A stretch of 64,000 nucleotides of DNA from Acidimicrobiales bacterium (GTDB taxonomy: Bacteria; Actinomycetota; Acidimicrobiia; Acidimicrobiales; SZUA-35): assembly GCA_020629155.1 (NCBI GenBank), contig JAHDDW010000004.1, forward strand, positions 68,018 through 132,017. Direction: 5' to 3'. The translations under genes were made by a program, and so were the position numbers. The notes beneath the pieces are model-generated. The model saw only the letters and a list, made by a program, of their open reading frames with translations. It ran no database searches and was not told the DNA's origin. Shown here piece after piece: positions 25,592-33,901 of this stretch (positions are counted from its first letter, which is position 1; every line of letters starts with the position of its first letter).

Positions 25592-27796
25592 ATGACAGAA
25601 GAATCTAGAACAAATGGAGACTCCCTTGAGCGTAGGCCTAGTAATCGTTTTGCTGCTGAACAGCTTGACCAGAAAACTGCTAAAGGCTCCGTGGAGCAGC
25701 CCGAGCGAAGCGGGAATGCTGAGGGGATGTACGATAGTGCACATCCCCTTGAGTTAGAAGGATTCACCAACATAAAAAAGATAGCCCGTGGTGGATCATC
25801 TGTTGTGTACTCGGCATTTCAGGAAGATTTCGGGCGAGAAGTCGCTATTAAAGTTCTTAGCAACCCTGAAGATGAAGCCGAATGCGTTCGTTTCGAGCGT
25901 GAATGTCTTCTCATGGGGAAGCTTTCGCCCGTGTCTGGTGTTGCGGCTATTTATACTTCTGGAAAAACGTTGGAAGGCGCACCGTATCTAGTGCTGCCGT
26001 TTTATGCTCGTGGAACTCTTCAAGACAAAATAAATGCTGAAGGTGCGATTGCGTGGCGTGAGGCTATTCGTCTAATGCGCAGTGTCGCTAAAACCTTGGT
26101 TGCTGCACATAAGTTAGAGATCAACCATCGAGATATCAAGCCAGCAAATATTTTGTTAACCGACGAAGGGTCGACTGATCTTGTTGATTTTGGTGTGGCG
26201 TCTTCTGGCTATAACGGTCCTGAAACAACGGTTGCTGGTTCACCAGCGTTTGCTGCGCCCGAAATTTTGGCAGGTAAAGCAAATCCGTCAGGTGTGATGG
26301 TTGATATCTATGGAGTCGGCGCAACACTATGGGCTTTACTAGCTGGCAAGCCTCCATTTGTGACCTTCGATGATACGGCACAAACTGCTGCGTTCGTAGC
26401 AAAAACGCCTGTTGGTAACCTTCGTGATACTGTCCCAGACGAGGTTTGTTTGACGGTCGAAAAAGCGATGTCTAAACAGCCGCAAGATAGGTTTAACTCG
26501 GTCGCTGAATTGGTCGAAGTGTTCGACCTTTTGCTAGAGACAGAAGGTTCTCACGTAGGTTTCTCTGAAGATCCGGCTGCTACAGCTGCATTGCCGATCG
26601 TTGAAATTGGAGACAGCGACATTGGCGAGCTCAGCGAGTTAGAAGACGACCAGATAGACGAAGTGGCTTCAGTGCCTACTCATGAACCGCCTGGTATGGC
26701 TACGGCTATCTTTCCTGTAGTCCCAGAACAACAAGAGCAATCTGGTTTGTCAGTTTCTTCAATGCCTGATGGGCTAGAGCCAGATGTTGTCTATAGCGAT
26801 GAGATCGAGGAAAAGAAAAAGTTTCCTGTCCTTTTGACGCTTGTTATAACAGCGTTGCTTGTTATTGTCGGAGCTGCACTATTTCTCTTTGTTAAGGATC
26901 GAATAGAATCTGGCACAACGACAGTGGCTGACTATTCTGAAAGTAGCGAAGCAGAGGTAAAGACAAAGGCAGATGCTGCGCAGTGGCTATTTGAGGTAGA
27001 ACGAGCTCGCGAAGACGGCTCGAAAGAAGGCGATATTATCTCGCAGGAACCTGAAGCAGGCGCCGAGCTGGCTAAAGGGGGACTCTTAAAAATTGTTGTT
27101 TCTGAAGGTCAAGAACTGCGTGAGTTGCCTGAGAAGATTGCTGACCAAGATCCTGCTACTCTTTTTGAGGTTCTAGAAAAAAATGGTTTTGAGCGGGGCG
27201 AAATCATCAAACAAAATAGTACTGAAACTATTAAAGACGCAGTCATAGAGGCACAGGTCGAAGGTAAGGAAGCTGATGGTTCATATGAGACAGGTACAGT
27301 CGTTGATCTTGTTGTAAGTTCTGGTCCTGAGATGAAGACGATTCCATTGCTTACTTCTCCTGAAGAAGTGCAAACAGTGCTAGAGCAAGAGCTTGGCTTT
27401 ACAATTCGTCAAATTGATGGGTTTTCTGAAGATATCCCGCAGGGGCAAATTATCCGCACGGAACCAGCTGCAGGAGTTAAAGCAGAGGTTGGAAGTGAAG
27501 TTACAGTGGTTATCTCTACTGGGTCTGCTGAGCGTGATGTGCCAAGTGTTGACGGCATGGCTGTTGAACAAGCAACGAAGCTTCTAACCGACCAAGGTTT
27601 CGAAGTCGAAATAAAAAATGAGGCACCTAATAATTGCAGAATTCGAGTTAGGAATAGAAATGAATGCAGTTTGTATCAGGCTAATCTAGTGTGGAAGCAT
27701 TCTCCGAGCGGGAAACGAAAAGCTGGCGATAAGATCACGCTGTATTATCAAAACCCTGCAGGAGGGTTTTTTGAAGAAGGCGATGATGACGACTAG
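25592..27796 (+). CDS. PASTA-domain Ser/Thr protein kinase (PknB-like) with in-frame repeat insertion
   Basis: A 734-residue membrane kinase. The catalytic domain spans about residues 50-320: glycine loop RGGSSVVYSAF, VAIKVL with the ATP lysine, catalytic HRDIKPANILL near residue 178, VDFGVAS near residue 199, and SPAFAAPEIL. An acidic juxtamembrane region follows, then one membrane helix near residues 410-433 (FPVLLTLVITALLVIVGAAL), then about four extracellular PASTA repeats to the C-terminus. PASTA kinases sense muropeptides and control growth and division. Residues about 25-53 are encoded by a family 1 repeat. GGGAG precedes the ATG by about 9 bp. Confidence 0.92.
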   Translation: MTEESRTNGDSLERRPSNRFAAEQLDQKTAKGSVEQPERSGNAEGMYDSAHPLELEGFTNIKKIARGGSSVVYSAFQEDFGREVAIKVLSNPEDEAECVRFERECLLMGKLSPVSGVAAIYTSGKTLEGAPYLVLPFYARGTLQDKINAEGAIAWREAIRLMRSVAKTLVAAHKLEINHRDIKPANILLTDEGSTDLVDFGVASSGYNGPETTVAGSPAFAAPEILAGKANPSGVMVDIYGVGATLWALLAGKPPFVTFDDTAQTAAFVAKTPVGNLRDTVPDEVCLTVEKAMSKQPQDRFNSVAELVEVFDLLLETEGSHVGFSEDPAATAALPIVEIGDSDIGELSELEDDQIDEVASVPTHEPPGMATAIFPVVPEQQEQSGLSVSSMPDGLEPDVVYSDEIEEKKKFPVLLTLVITALLVIVGAALFLFVKDRIESGTTTVADYSESSEAEVKTKADAAQWLFEVERAREDGSKEGDIISQEPEAGAELAKGGLLKIVVSEGQELRELPEKIADQDPATLFEVLEKNGFERGEIIKQNSTETIKDAVIEAQVEGKEADGSYETGTVVDLVVSSGPEMKTIPLLTSPEEVQTVLEQELGFTIRQIDGFSEDIPQGQIIRTEPAAGVKAEVGSEVTVVISTGSAERDVPSVDGMAVEQATKLLTDQGFEVEIKNEAPNNCRIRVRNRNECSLYQANLVWKHSPSGKRKAGDKITLYYQNPAGGFFEEGDDDD
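25665..25750 (+). repeat. Family 1 palindromic repeat, copy C, inside the kinase gene
   Basis: Matches copy D (53566-53650) and the core of copy A. The shared blocks are CTGCTAAAGGCT, CCCGAGCGAAGCGGGA and the hairpin AGGGGATGT (25722-25730) / ACATCCCCT (25741-25749). It is read in frame as kinase residues of the type AKGSVEQPERSGNAEGMYD. Copy D would encode the closely similar AKGCVQRPERSGTSEGMY in the matching frame. Confidence 0.85.
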
Positions 27797-27863
27797 TGGT
27801 GTTTGTATAGCCGTCGAACCAAAAAGTAATTAACAGAAGTAGCGACAAAGCCGATAGGTCAAC

Positions 27864-27869
27864 TATACT
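27864..27869 (+). promoter_or_regulatory. Leaderless-type -10 box of ndk
   Basis: TATACT is followed by 7 nt and the GTG at 27877. No ribosome-binding site is present between. Confidence 0.55.
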
Positions 27870-27876
27870 TACCGTT

Positions 27877-28287
27877 GTGACAAGAACTCTACTTATATGT
27901 AAGCCTGACGCTGTTGAGCGTGGCTATGTCGGTGAAATATTCGGTCGTCTAGAGCGTAAAGGCTTAAAATTAGCCGCTGTTGAAATGCGCACGCTGGATG
28001 ACGATACGTTAGCTGAACATTATCGTGAGCATCAAGAAAAGCCATTTTATGCTGATCTTGTGTCGTTCATGAAAAGAAGCCCCGTCGTAGTCGCTGTTGT
28101 TGAAGGTCCTGAAGATACATTCGCTATTGTAAGAACTCTTATGGGTTCGACAAATCCTGCAGAAGCATTGCCAGGAACAATCCGAGGCGATTTGGGAACT
28201 GAAATGACAGAGAACCTCGTTCATGGTTCTGATTCTGCCGAGTCGGCGGCAAGGGAAATAAAGATATTTTTCCCTGAGCTTCTGTAA
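27877..28287 (+). CDS. ndk: Nucleoside diphosphate kinase
   Basis: A 136-residue enzyme that balances NTP pools by moving phosphate through a His intermediate. It begins RTLLICKPDAVERGYVGEI. The active-site motif, usually NxxHGSD, is NLVHGSDSAESA near residue 113, with His116 the likely phosphorylated residue. Length and motifs are standard. The start is GTG at 27877 with a leaderless-type promoter. It lies between the kinase gene and RNase E/G, a common actinobacterial neighbourhood. Confidence 0.97.
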   Translation: MTRTLLICKPDAVERGYVGEIFGRLERKGLKLAAVEMRTLDDDTLAEHYREHQEKPFYADLVSFMKRSPVVVAVVEGPEDTFAIVRTLMGSTNPAEALPGTIRGDLGTEMTENLVHGSDSAESAAREIKIFFPELL

Positions 28288-28310
28288 GAGAATGTTTGTT
28301 ATTGTACATG

Positions 28311-28402
28311 CCCTCAGTAGTGCAGCTGCGCTCAGTACGTTAACACGCAGCTTGGTGTTTACGTTATGTGGGGTTAGTGCTAAAACTCTAAGAGATACTT
28401 AG
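28311..28402 (-). repeat. Degraded family 1 repeat, copy E
   Basis: Read on the minus strand it matches copy A in the core (CTGCGTGTTAACG-, -GAGCGCAG-, CTGAGGGCATGTAC) but the right hairpin arm is lost. It occupies most of the ndk-RNase E/G gap (28288-28485), which holds no ORF. An imperfect inverted repeat (CGAATCCGG / CCCGATTCG, 28431-28455) follows. Confidence 0.55.
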
Positions 28403-28485
28403 TGTTTGCAAAAAATAATTTTTAAGACGAATCCGGCGATTAGCCCGATTCGGTGTCAGCGTATCCGCTGGCCGAAGGGAATATC

Positions 28486-30144
28486 ATGTCTGAAACGTCC
28501 GCCACTAATAAGGCGGAAAATTCGGGAAAGAAAGAAAATCCAGGAAAGAAAGTAGTACGAAAAAAACCAAAAATTGGCGATAGTAGGCCTGCTCCTCAAC
28601 CTGAAAATGAATCTAAAAAGACAGGCGGCAAATCTGAAAATAGACGCCGTCGTTCTCGTAAAAATACTACAAAAGAGAATGTTGCTTCTGATTCGACGTC
28701 TGAGTCTGAATCGAAGCCTAAGTCTCGCCGCCGTTCGCAGTCAAAACGTCGACGCAAACCTCGTTCAAAACCGGTTGAACAAATTGTTGTTGACAGCGAA
28801 GTTGAACTTAACGAGAAGGACTTGAAAGCTCGCCGTGGTCGTTCACGTAAAGGGCGTCCAGTTGGTCGCTATCTTATGGTTGTTTCTCGACAAGAAGAGG
28901 CAACACACATTGCAATTTTAGAGGGGAGAACACTAGTTGAATACTATGTTTCTCGCCCGACAGATAATGTCTCGCAGATTCACGGAAACATTTATTTAGG
29001 AAAAGTACAAAATGTGCTTCCAGGTATGGAAGCGGCTTTTGTCGATATCGGCACGCCAAAAAATGCTGTTATTTATCGCGGTGATGTGCAATATGATAAA
29101 GATGATTTTGACGGCGCGTCGGCAGCTCCGAAGATTGAGCAGATCCTCAAAGCTCGTCAAGGGATTGTCTGCCAGGTAACAAAGAACCCTATCGCTCATA
29201 AAGGGGCGCGTTTAACTTCTGAAGTTTCGCTGCCTGGTAGGTTCGTTGTTTTCGTTCCTGAAAGCGACACGTTTGGTATTTCAAAACGTTTGCCTGATTC
29301 TGAGCGTAAACGTCTCCGTCAGATTCTTGACAAGGTTAAGCCGAAAGGTCACGGTCTTATTGTTCGCACTGCTGCTGAAAATATTACAAAGCAGGAGATA
29401 GAGCGAGATATTATTGGTTTGGTTGAACAGTGGGAACAGATCAAACAGCTTGCGTCAAAGTCGAAGGCGCCGTCGTTGTTGTATCACGAGCCCGATATGT
29501 CGGTGCGTGTGATTCGTGAAGAGTTCAATAAAGAATATCGTGGTGTCGTTATCGACGATAGTTCTCTTTATAAAGATGTCTCAGAATACGTTTCTATTAT
29601 TACCCCTGCGCTAGCTGATCGTGTGGAACATTATGATCCAGCAACTGAATCGCTGCCGCTGTTTGAGCGGTATCATGTCCAAGAACAACTAGCAAAAGCG
29701 TTAGATCGCATGGTATGGCTTCCTTCGGGTGGTTCACTTGTGATCGAGGCAACTGAGGCTTTAACAGTTATTGATATTAACACAGGCAAAAACGTTGGAA
29801 AATCAAACCTCGAAGACACAGTTTTCCGCAACAACCTTGAAGCAGCTGAAGAAATAGCGCACCAACTTCGCTTGCGAGATATCGGTGGCATCATCGTTAT
29901 CGACTTTGTCGATATGGAAAGTAAGCAGCATAGAGAAGAAGTTGTGAAGGTCTTTAAAAAGGCGCTGAGTCGAGACAAAACAAGAACACAAGTGTATGCA
30001 ATTTCCGAGTTGGGTCTTGTCGAAATGACTCGAAAACGCATTGGCGAAGGTTTAATTGAATCATTATCTGCTCCTTGCGAACATTGCAATGGTCGAGGTC
30101 TAGATTTTGATGCTGACCCAAGAACTAAAGTAGTGCTTTCGTAA
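28486..30144 (+). CDS. Ribonuclease E/G family protein
   Basis: A 552-residue endoribonuclease of the RNase E/G family. The first 110 residues are Lys/Arg/Ser-rich and disordered. The S1-containing catalytic core follows: YLGKVQNVLPGMEAAFVDIG near residue 165, and the metal-site Asp residues in VIDINTGKNVG near residue 416 and IVIDFVDM near residue 457. The zinc-link CEHCNGRG is near residue 531. The protein stops about 18 residues after the zinc link, so it has no long C-terminal scaffold. ATG at 28486 is chosen for GAAGGGAA upstream. It processes and decays mRNA and rRNA. Confidence 0.93.
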   Translation: MSETSATNKAENSGKKENPGKKVVRKKPKIGDSRPAPQPENESKKTGGKSENRRRRSRKNTTKENVASDSTSESESKPKSRRRSQSKRRRKPRSKPVEQIVVDSEVELNEKDLKARRGRSRKGRPVGRYLMVVSRQEEATHIAILEGRTLVEYYVSRPTDNVSQIHGNIYLGKVQNVLPGMEAAFVDIGTPKNAVIYRGDVQYDKDDFDGASAAPKIEQILKARQGIVCQVTKNPIAHKGARLTSEVSLPGRFVVFVPESDTFGISKRLPDSERKRLRQILDKVKPKGHGLIVRTAAENITKQEIERDIIGLVEQWEQIKQLASKSKAPSLLYHEPDMSVRVIREEFNKEYRGVVIDDSSLYKDVSEYVSIITPALADRVEHYDPATESLPLFERYHVQEQLAKALDRMVWLPSGGSLVIEATEALTVIDINTGKNVGKSNLEDTVFRNNLEAAEEIAHQLRLRDIGGIIVIDFVDMESKQHREEVVKVFKKALSRDKTRTQVYAISELGLVEMTRKRIGEGLIESLSAPCEHCNGRGLDFDADPRTKVVLS

Positions 30145-30215
30145 ATTATTGAGAACTTCGACGCTCGCTTGCCGTGTGTATTCTATAGTAACTCACTTGA
30201 GAAGTAGCTTTGGTG

Positions 30216-31340
30216 CTACATTCCATTGGTCTGCGCGACGCCGGCGCTTCCGTCAACTCGCCAAGTAGCAGAAAGCCGATTGCGTGTATCTAGCGTTTCT
30301 GGATCAACGCCGACTAAGACATCAGATTTGAGGAGACGAAGCGCGGCTAGTGGTGTTGTAATGAATGAAGTGACATCTTGGAAAGGTGTTGTTGGATCCC
30401 AATGTCGGTCACCAACAAGTTTACGATAGTTTAGATCGCCTTTAAATAACACTAGATCTTTCTCGTTCCACTCATCAACCAATGTTGGAACGTCTCGAAA
30501 TTCAAGCGGTTGAACGTGTAGCTGCGATGCTTCAGTTATGATCTTCTCAGCGTTTATATAGCTCTGAATAGATTTTTGTAGCCATTGAGGCGCACCGCCA
30601 ACCAGCTGATTAAAGTCTCCTTGCGTCGCATCAGAAACAAAGTAAGGCCAAGGTTTTAGTTGGTACGTTATTTTGTCAGCCCAAGCGTTGTCTAGAATCA
30701 CTAGTCCTAAAAGAAGGTCTGCTAGTAGCTCTTCGCCAGTGTTGTCACAAACGATAGTAATCTCATTCGTATCACCATCGGCGATAAAAGTGGCAAGTTC
30801 ATCAACGTCGTTGATGACGAGATTCGAGAAAGTATTTCTATCGTGGACACCTTCGTTAGCTCCTGCTTGAAAGCCAAGATCAGCGCCGTTGCCCACAATT
30901 GTTGTAAAGATAGCGTTGCGTAGTTTTTCCGAAGGCTCGCTAATGGTTTTGAACGTAGCAGCCATCTTGCGCATTGGACTGTTCCATGTTGGTTGCTTCA
31001 GGGCCGTAAAAGGGTCGACGAGAAACGACTCGCCTTCATACAGGTAGCCAACGGCTTCTATAAGCATGCGATAGAAATAGTTTTCAGCCCAGATAAATGG
31101 TGTTTCAAGCAGTTTCTGGCCCTTGTATATTTGAACCTGGTCAGCCCAGAACTCACAATCGAGGCCTCGCAGCGGCACAGCTTCAACAATAGCCTCAGTA
31201 GGGTTGGTAAGAATCTGGGTGGCAGCGTTAGGAATGAAGCTAGATCCTTTTAAAACATCTTCAATAATAAGAGGGTTGCGCTTGGTCATGACGTTCCACC
31301 CAAATGACCCTGGCGTTAGCATGATCGGATCTGTAGGCAT
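30216..31340 (-). CDS. DUF89/ARMT1-family damage-control phosphatase
   Basis: A 374-residue DUF89 protein close to the eukaryotic ARMT1 subgroup. Family motifs are GNGADLGFQAG near residue 150, CDNTGEELLADLLLG near residue 197, FKGDLNYRKLVGDRHWD near residue 297 and LRLLKSDVLVGV near residue 334. DUF89 proteins are metal-dependent phosphatases thought to clear damaged or over-abundant phosphometabolites; a carboxyl methyltransferase activity has also been proposed for ARMT1. The start codon shares a base with the msrB stop, so the two are co-translated. Substrate is unknown. Confidence 0.88.
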   Translation of the reverse strand: MPTDPIMLTPGSFGWNVMTKRNPLIIEDVLKGSSFIPNAATQILTNPTEAIVEAVPLRGLDCEFWADQVQIYKGQKLLETPFIWAENYFYRMLIEAVGYLYEGESFLVDPFTALKQPTWNSPMRKMAATFKTISEPSEKLRNAIFTTIVGNGADLGFQAGANEGVHDRNTFSNLVINDVDELATFIADGDTNEITIVCDNTGEELLADLLLGLVILDNAWADKITYQLKPWPYFVSDATQGDFNQLVGGAPQWLQKSIQSYINAEKIITEASQLHVQPLEFRDVPTLVDEWNEKDLVLFKGDLNYRKLVGDRHWDPTTPFQDVTSFITTPLAALRLLKSDVLVGVDPETLDTRNRLSATWRVDGSAGVAQTNGM

Positions 31341-31735
31341 TATTCAGTTGGTTCGAATGTGAGCGACGCCGAGTTGATGCAGTAGCGTTGCCCCGTTGGT
31401 TTCGGGCCGTCATCGAATACATGGCCAAGATGAGCGCCACATTGTTCACAAAGCACTTCTGTACGTGTCACAAAAAGCTTTTTGTCAACTTCTGTTGCGA
31501 TAGCAGCGCCATCGGCGGGTTGGTAGAAACTAGGCCAGCCACTGCCAGAGTCATATTTTGTTTCGCTGGAAAAAAGCACAGTGTCACAGACTACACAGTT
31601 GTAGACACCTTCTTCTTTCGTGTCGTGGTAGTCACCTGTGAATGCCCGTTCGGTGCTGCCTTTTTGTGTCACCTCATATTGTTGCGGTGAAAGCTTTGCA
31701 CGAAGTTCTTCGTCGGTAAATGTTTTCTTATCCAT
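31340..31735 (-). CDS. msrB: Peptide methionine-(R)-S-oxide reductase
   Basis: A 131-residue MsrB that repairs oxidised methionine R-sulfoxide in proteins. Zinc-binding CVVC (near residue 49) and CEQC (near residue 98) pairs, the SGWPSFYQP block, and the catalytic Cys in RYCINSASLTF near residue 120 are all present. It overlaps the DUF89 gene by one base, pairing a protein-repair enzyme with a metabolite-repair enzyme. Confidence 0.96.
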   Translation of the reverse strand: MDKKTFTDEELRAKLSPQQYEVTQKGSTERAFTGDYHDTKEEGVYNCVVCDTVLFSSETKYDSGSGWPSFYQPADGAAIATEVDKKLFVTRTEVLCEQCGAHLGHVFDDGPKPTGQRYCINSASLTFEPTE

Positions 31736-31752
31736 AAGCTAGAGCGTAGCAG

Positions 31753-31914
31753 CTAAGCAATATGACACCAGTTGCCTTCGCTAATGATTTCTAGTTCACT
31801 ATCTGTCACCCACATAGCGGTTTGATCATCAATCGCATAGATCGGGAAATCTGCTTGAGCAGCTTTAGCCACTATCCACTCATCTGTGCGTTCTGGAAAC
31901 TCTTCAGAATACAT
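31753..31914 (-). CDS. Small ORF or gene remnant upstream of msrB
   Basis: A 53-residue ORF, beginning MYSEEFPERTDEWIVAKA and ending with EGNWCHIA, that ends 17 bp before msrB. The amino-acid composition looks coding, with an acidic, Trp-containing profile. An in-frame stop lies six codons upstream of the ATG, and no ribosome-binding site is clear, so it may be the tail of a lost gene. The rest of 31736-32069 has no other gene. Confidence 0.35.
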   Translation of the reverse strand: MYSEEFPERTDEWIVAKAAQADFPIYAIDDQTAMWVTDSELEIISEGNWCHIA

Positions 31915-32055
31915 ATGTGGTGCATAGAATCATTAGTAATCCCATTTGAGGTAAGAAGCATTTTCATAGCTGCAGCGTATCGGTTGAAGGTGTCGTTAAT
32001 CCTAGCCGTTGTGCTACAATTCGCCTTATTGAAAAACTCGGTGGTCGCTTCACGC

Positions 32056-32061
32056 TAGACT
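32056..32061 (+). promoter_or_regulatory. Leaderless-type -10 box of the HSP90-like gene
   Basis: TAGACT is followed by 8 nt and the ATG at 32070. Confidence 0.45.
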
Positions 32062-32069
32062 TGTTCTCT

Positions 32070-33887
32070 ATGAGTGACAATAATTTTTCAGTGGATCTTC
32101 ATGGCGTTGTAGAGCTTCTTTCTAGCCACCTGTATAGTGGTCCGCAGGTATTTATTCGTGAGCTTCTACAAAATGGTGTTGATGCAGTAACCGCTAGAGT
32201 TGAAAGTGATCAAGCCTCTTCTGAAGAAGGTTCGGTTACTTTCACGATAGGTGCTGATGGTAAGCGTCCCACTCTGGCGGTAACCGATGAAGGTCTTGGT
32301 TTAACAGCAGACGAAGCGCAGCAGTTTATGAGTGTGATTGGGCGGTCATCGAAGCGAGACGAAATAGGGCTAGCTCGTGAAAGCCTTATCGGCCAATTCG
32401 GTGTCGGCATTTTGAGCTGCTTTACCGTTAGCGACGATATCATAGTCACGAGTCAGTCATCAAAAGGTGGCCCAGCAGTACGTTGGGTAGGCAGCAGCGA
32501 CGGCACCTGGTCGTTGAGCGAGAAAGACCCAGAAACAGAAAAACCTTATAGCCATCCGATAGGCAGCACTGTTGTGTTGAAAGCTCGACCTGGCGAAGAG
32601 AAATATTTTCAACGAGAATTTGTGGCCCAATATTTAGCATTCTATGGCGAACTGCTTGACCATAAAATTTGGTTACGTGAAGAAGGACAAACGCCGATAC
32701 TACTATCGAAAGACAGCGAACCGCTGCACCACCCTGACGTCGATACAGAAGCAACTCTAACGTTAGGGCAAGAGCTGCTCGGGTTCAGAGCACTTGATGC
32801 GTTTCCGATCAAATCTATAGCAGGGCAAACGCAAGGTGTGGCTTTTGTTGTGCCTTATGAGCCTGCTCCAAACGCGGTGCAAAAACATCGTGTCTATGTA
32901 AAAGGCATGTTAGTCAGCGAAGGCACCGACCGAGTATTGCCTGATTGGACCTTCTTCATACGGTCGGTGCTGCTTTCAGACGGGTTGAAACCGACAGCTT
33001 CACGCGAAGAACTGCATCAAGATGAAACGCTGAGCCTTACTCGGGCTGAACTTGGCGAATCTGTTCGCGAATACCTTCTTTCACTAGCAGCGAATGACCC
33101 ACAGCGTTTACGTTCTATCGTGGAGGTTCACCATGGAGCGATGAAAGCGCTTGCTATCCACGACCCTGAATTTCTTACGCTCGTTATTGACTGGCTGCCT
33201 ATCGAAAGCTCGCAAGGTCGCACAACATTTGGCGAGTTCCGTCGCAGTAACCCCGTGGCAGCCTACACCTCGACCGTTGATGAATTCCGTCAGCTTGCGC
33301 CTATCGCAACAGCGCAGGGGATAGGTCTTCTCTGCGGAGGCTACACCCATGATGAAGCATTAATCGCTGCTGCTGCGCAACATCTTGACGATTTTAGCGC
33401 TGATGCAGTGCAAATCGACGATCTTTTTAGTGGCTTTGGTGCGTTAACACCTGAAGAAGAAGCGCAAGCGAAACCATTGGTGGATATAATCTCGCCACGA
33501 ATCGAAGCGCTAGGGGTTGAACTAGCGGTGCGACGATTTGAGCCGCATGAAACGCCTAGCTTGCTAGCTATGGACGAAACGGCAACTCGTTTGCGATCGC
33601 TGCGTCGCAGTCAAGAGCAAAGCAATGATCTGTTCGCTGCTATTGTGGGGGCAGCAGCGCAGGCGCAAGAAGCGAACAGCCGCCCGATGTTTTGCCTCAA
33701 TATCGCAAACCCTATTGTGCAGCGTTTAACAGATAACGTTGAAGCTGAAATAGCATGTCATAGCGTTGAGGTGCTTTATTTGCAAGCGTTGCTTATGGGC
33801 CATCACCCGCTTGGCCTGGCTGAAACAGCGCTTTTAAACACGTCACTTTCAGCAATTATTGATACAGCAACGAAAAATATTAGCTAA
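32070..33887 (+). CDS. HSP90-family ATPase (HtpG-like)
   Basis: A 605-residue GHKL-type chaperone. The ATP site has FIRELLQNGVDAV (Glu and Asn, near residue 31), VTDEGLGLTADEAQQF (near residue 72), SLIGQFGVGILSCF (near residue 108) and GSTVVLKARPG. It is shorter and more diverged than classic HtpG and matches the actinobacterial HSP90-family protein that sits next to a helical-repeat gene. The ATG at 32070 is preferred to a TTG three codons earlier because of a leaderless-type -10 box. The partner gene starts 14 bp after the stop. Confidence 0.88.
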   Translation: MSDNNFSVDLHGVVELLSSHLYSGPQVFIRELLQNGVDAVTARVESDQASSEEGSVTFTIGADGKRPTLAVTDEGLGLTADEAQQFMSVIGRSSKRDEIGLARESLIGQFGVGILSCFTVSDDIIVTSQSSKGGPAVRWVGSSDGTWSLSEKDPETEKPYSHPIGSTVVLKARPGEEKYFQREFVAQYLAFYGELLDHKIWLREEGQTPILLSKDSEPLHHPDVDTEATLTLGQELLGFRALDAFPIKSIAGQTQGVAFVVPYEPAPNAVQKHRVYVKGMLVSEGTDRVLPDWTFFIRSVLLSDGLKPTASREELHQDETLSLTRAELGESVREYLLSLAANDPQRLRSIVEVHHGAMKALAIHDPEFLTLVIDWLPIESSQGRTTFGEFRRSNPVAAYTSTVDEFRQLAPIATAQGIGLLCGGYTHDEALIAAAAQHLDDFSADAVQIDDLFSGFGALTPEEEAQAKPLVDIISPRIEALGVELAVRRFEPHETPSLLAMDETATRLRSLRRSQEQSNDLFAAIVGAAAQAQEANSRPMFCLNIANPIVQRLTDNVEAEIACHSVEVLYLQALLMGHHPLGLAETALLNTSLSAIIDTATKNIS

Positions 33888-33901
33888 ACGAGGTTACAAC
33901 T

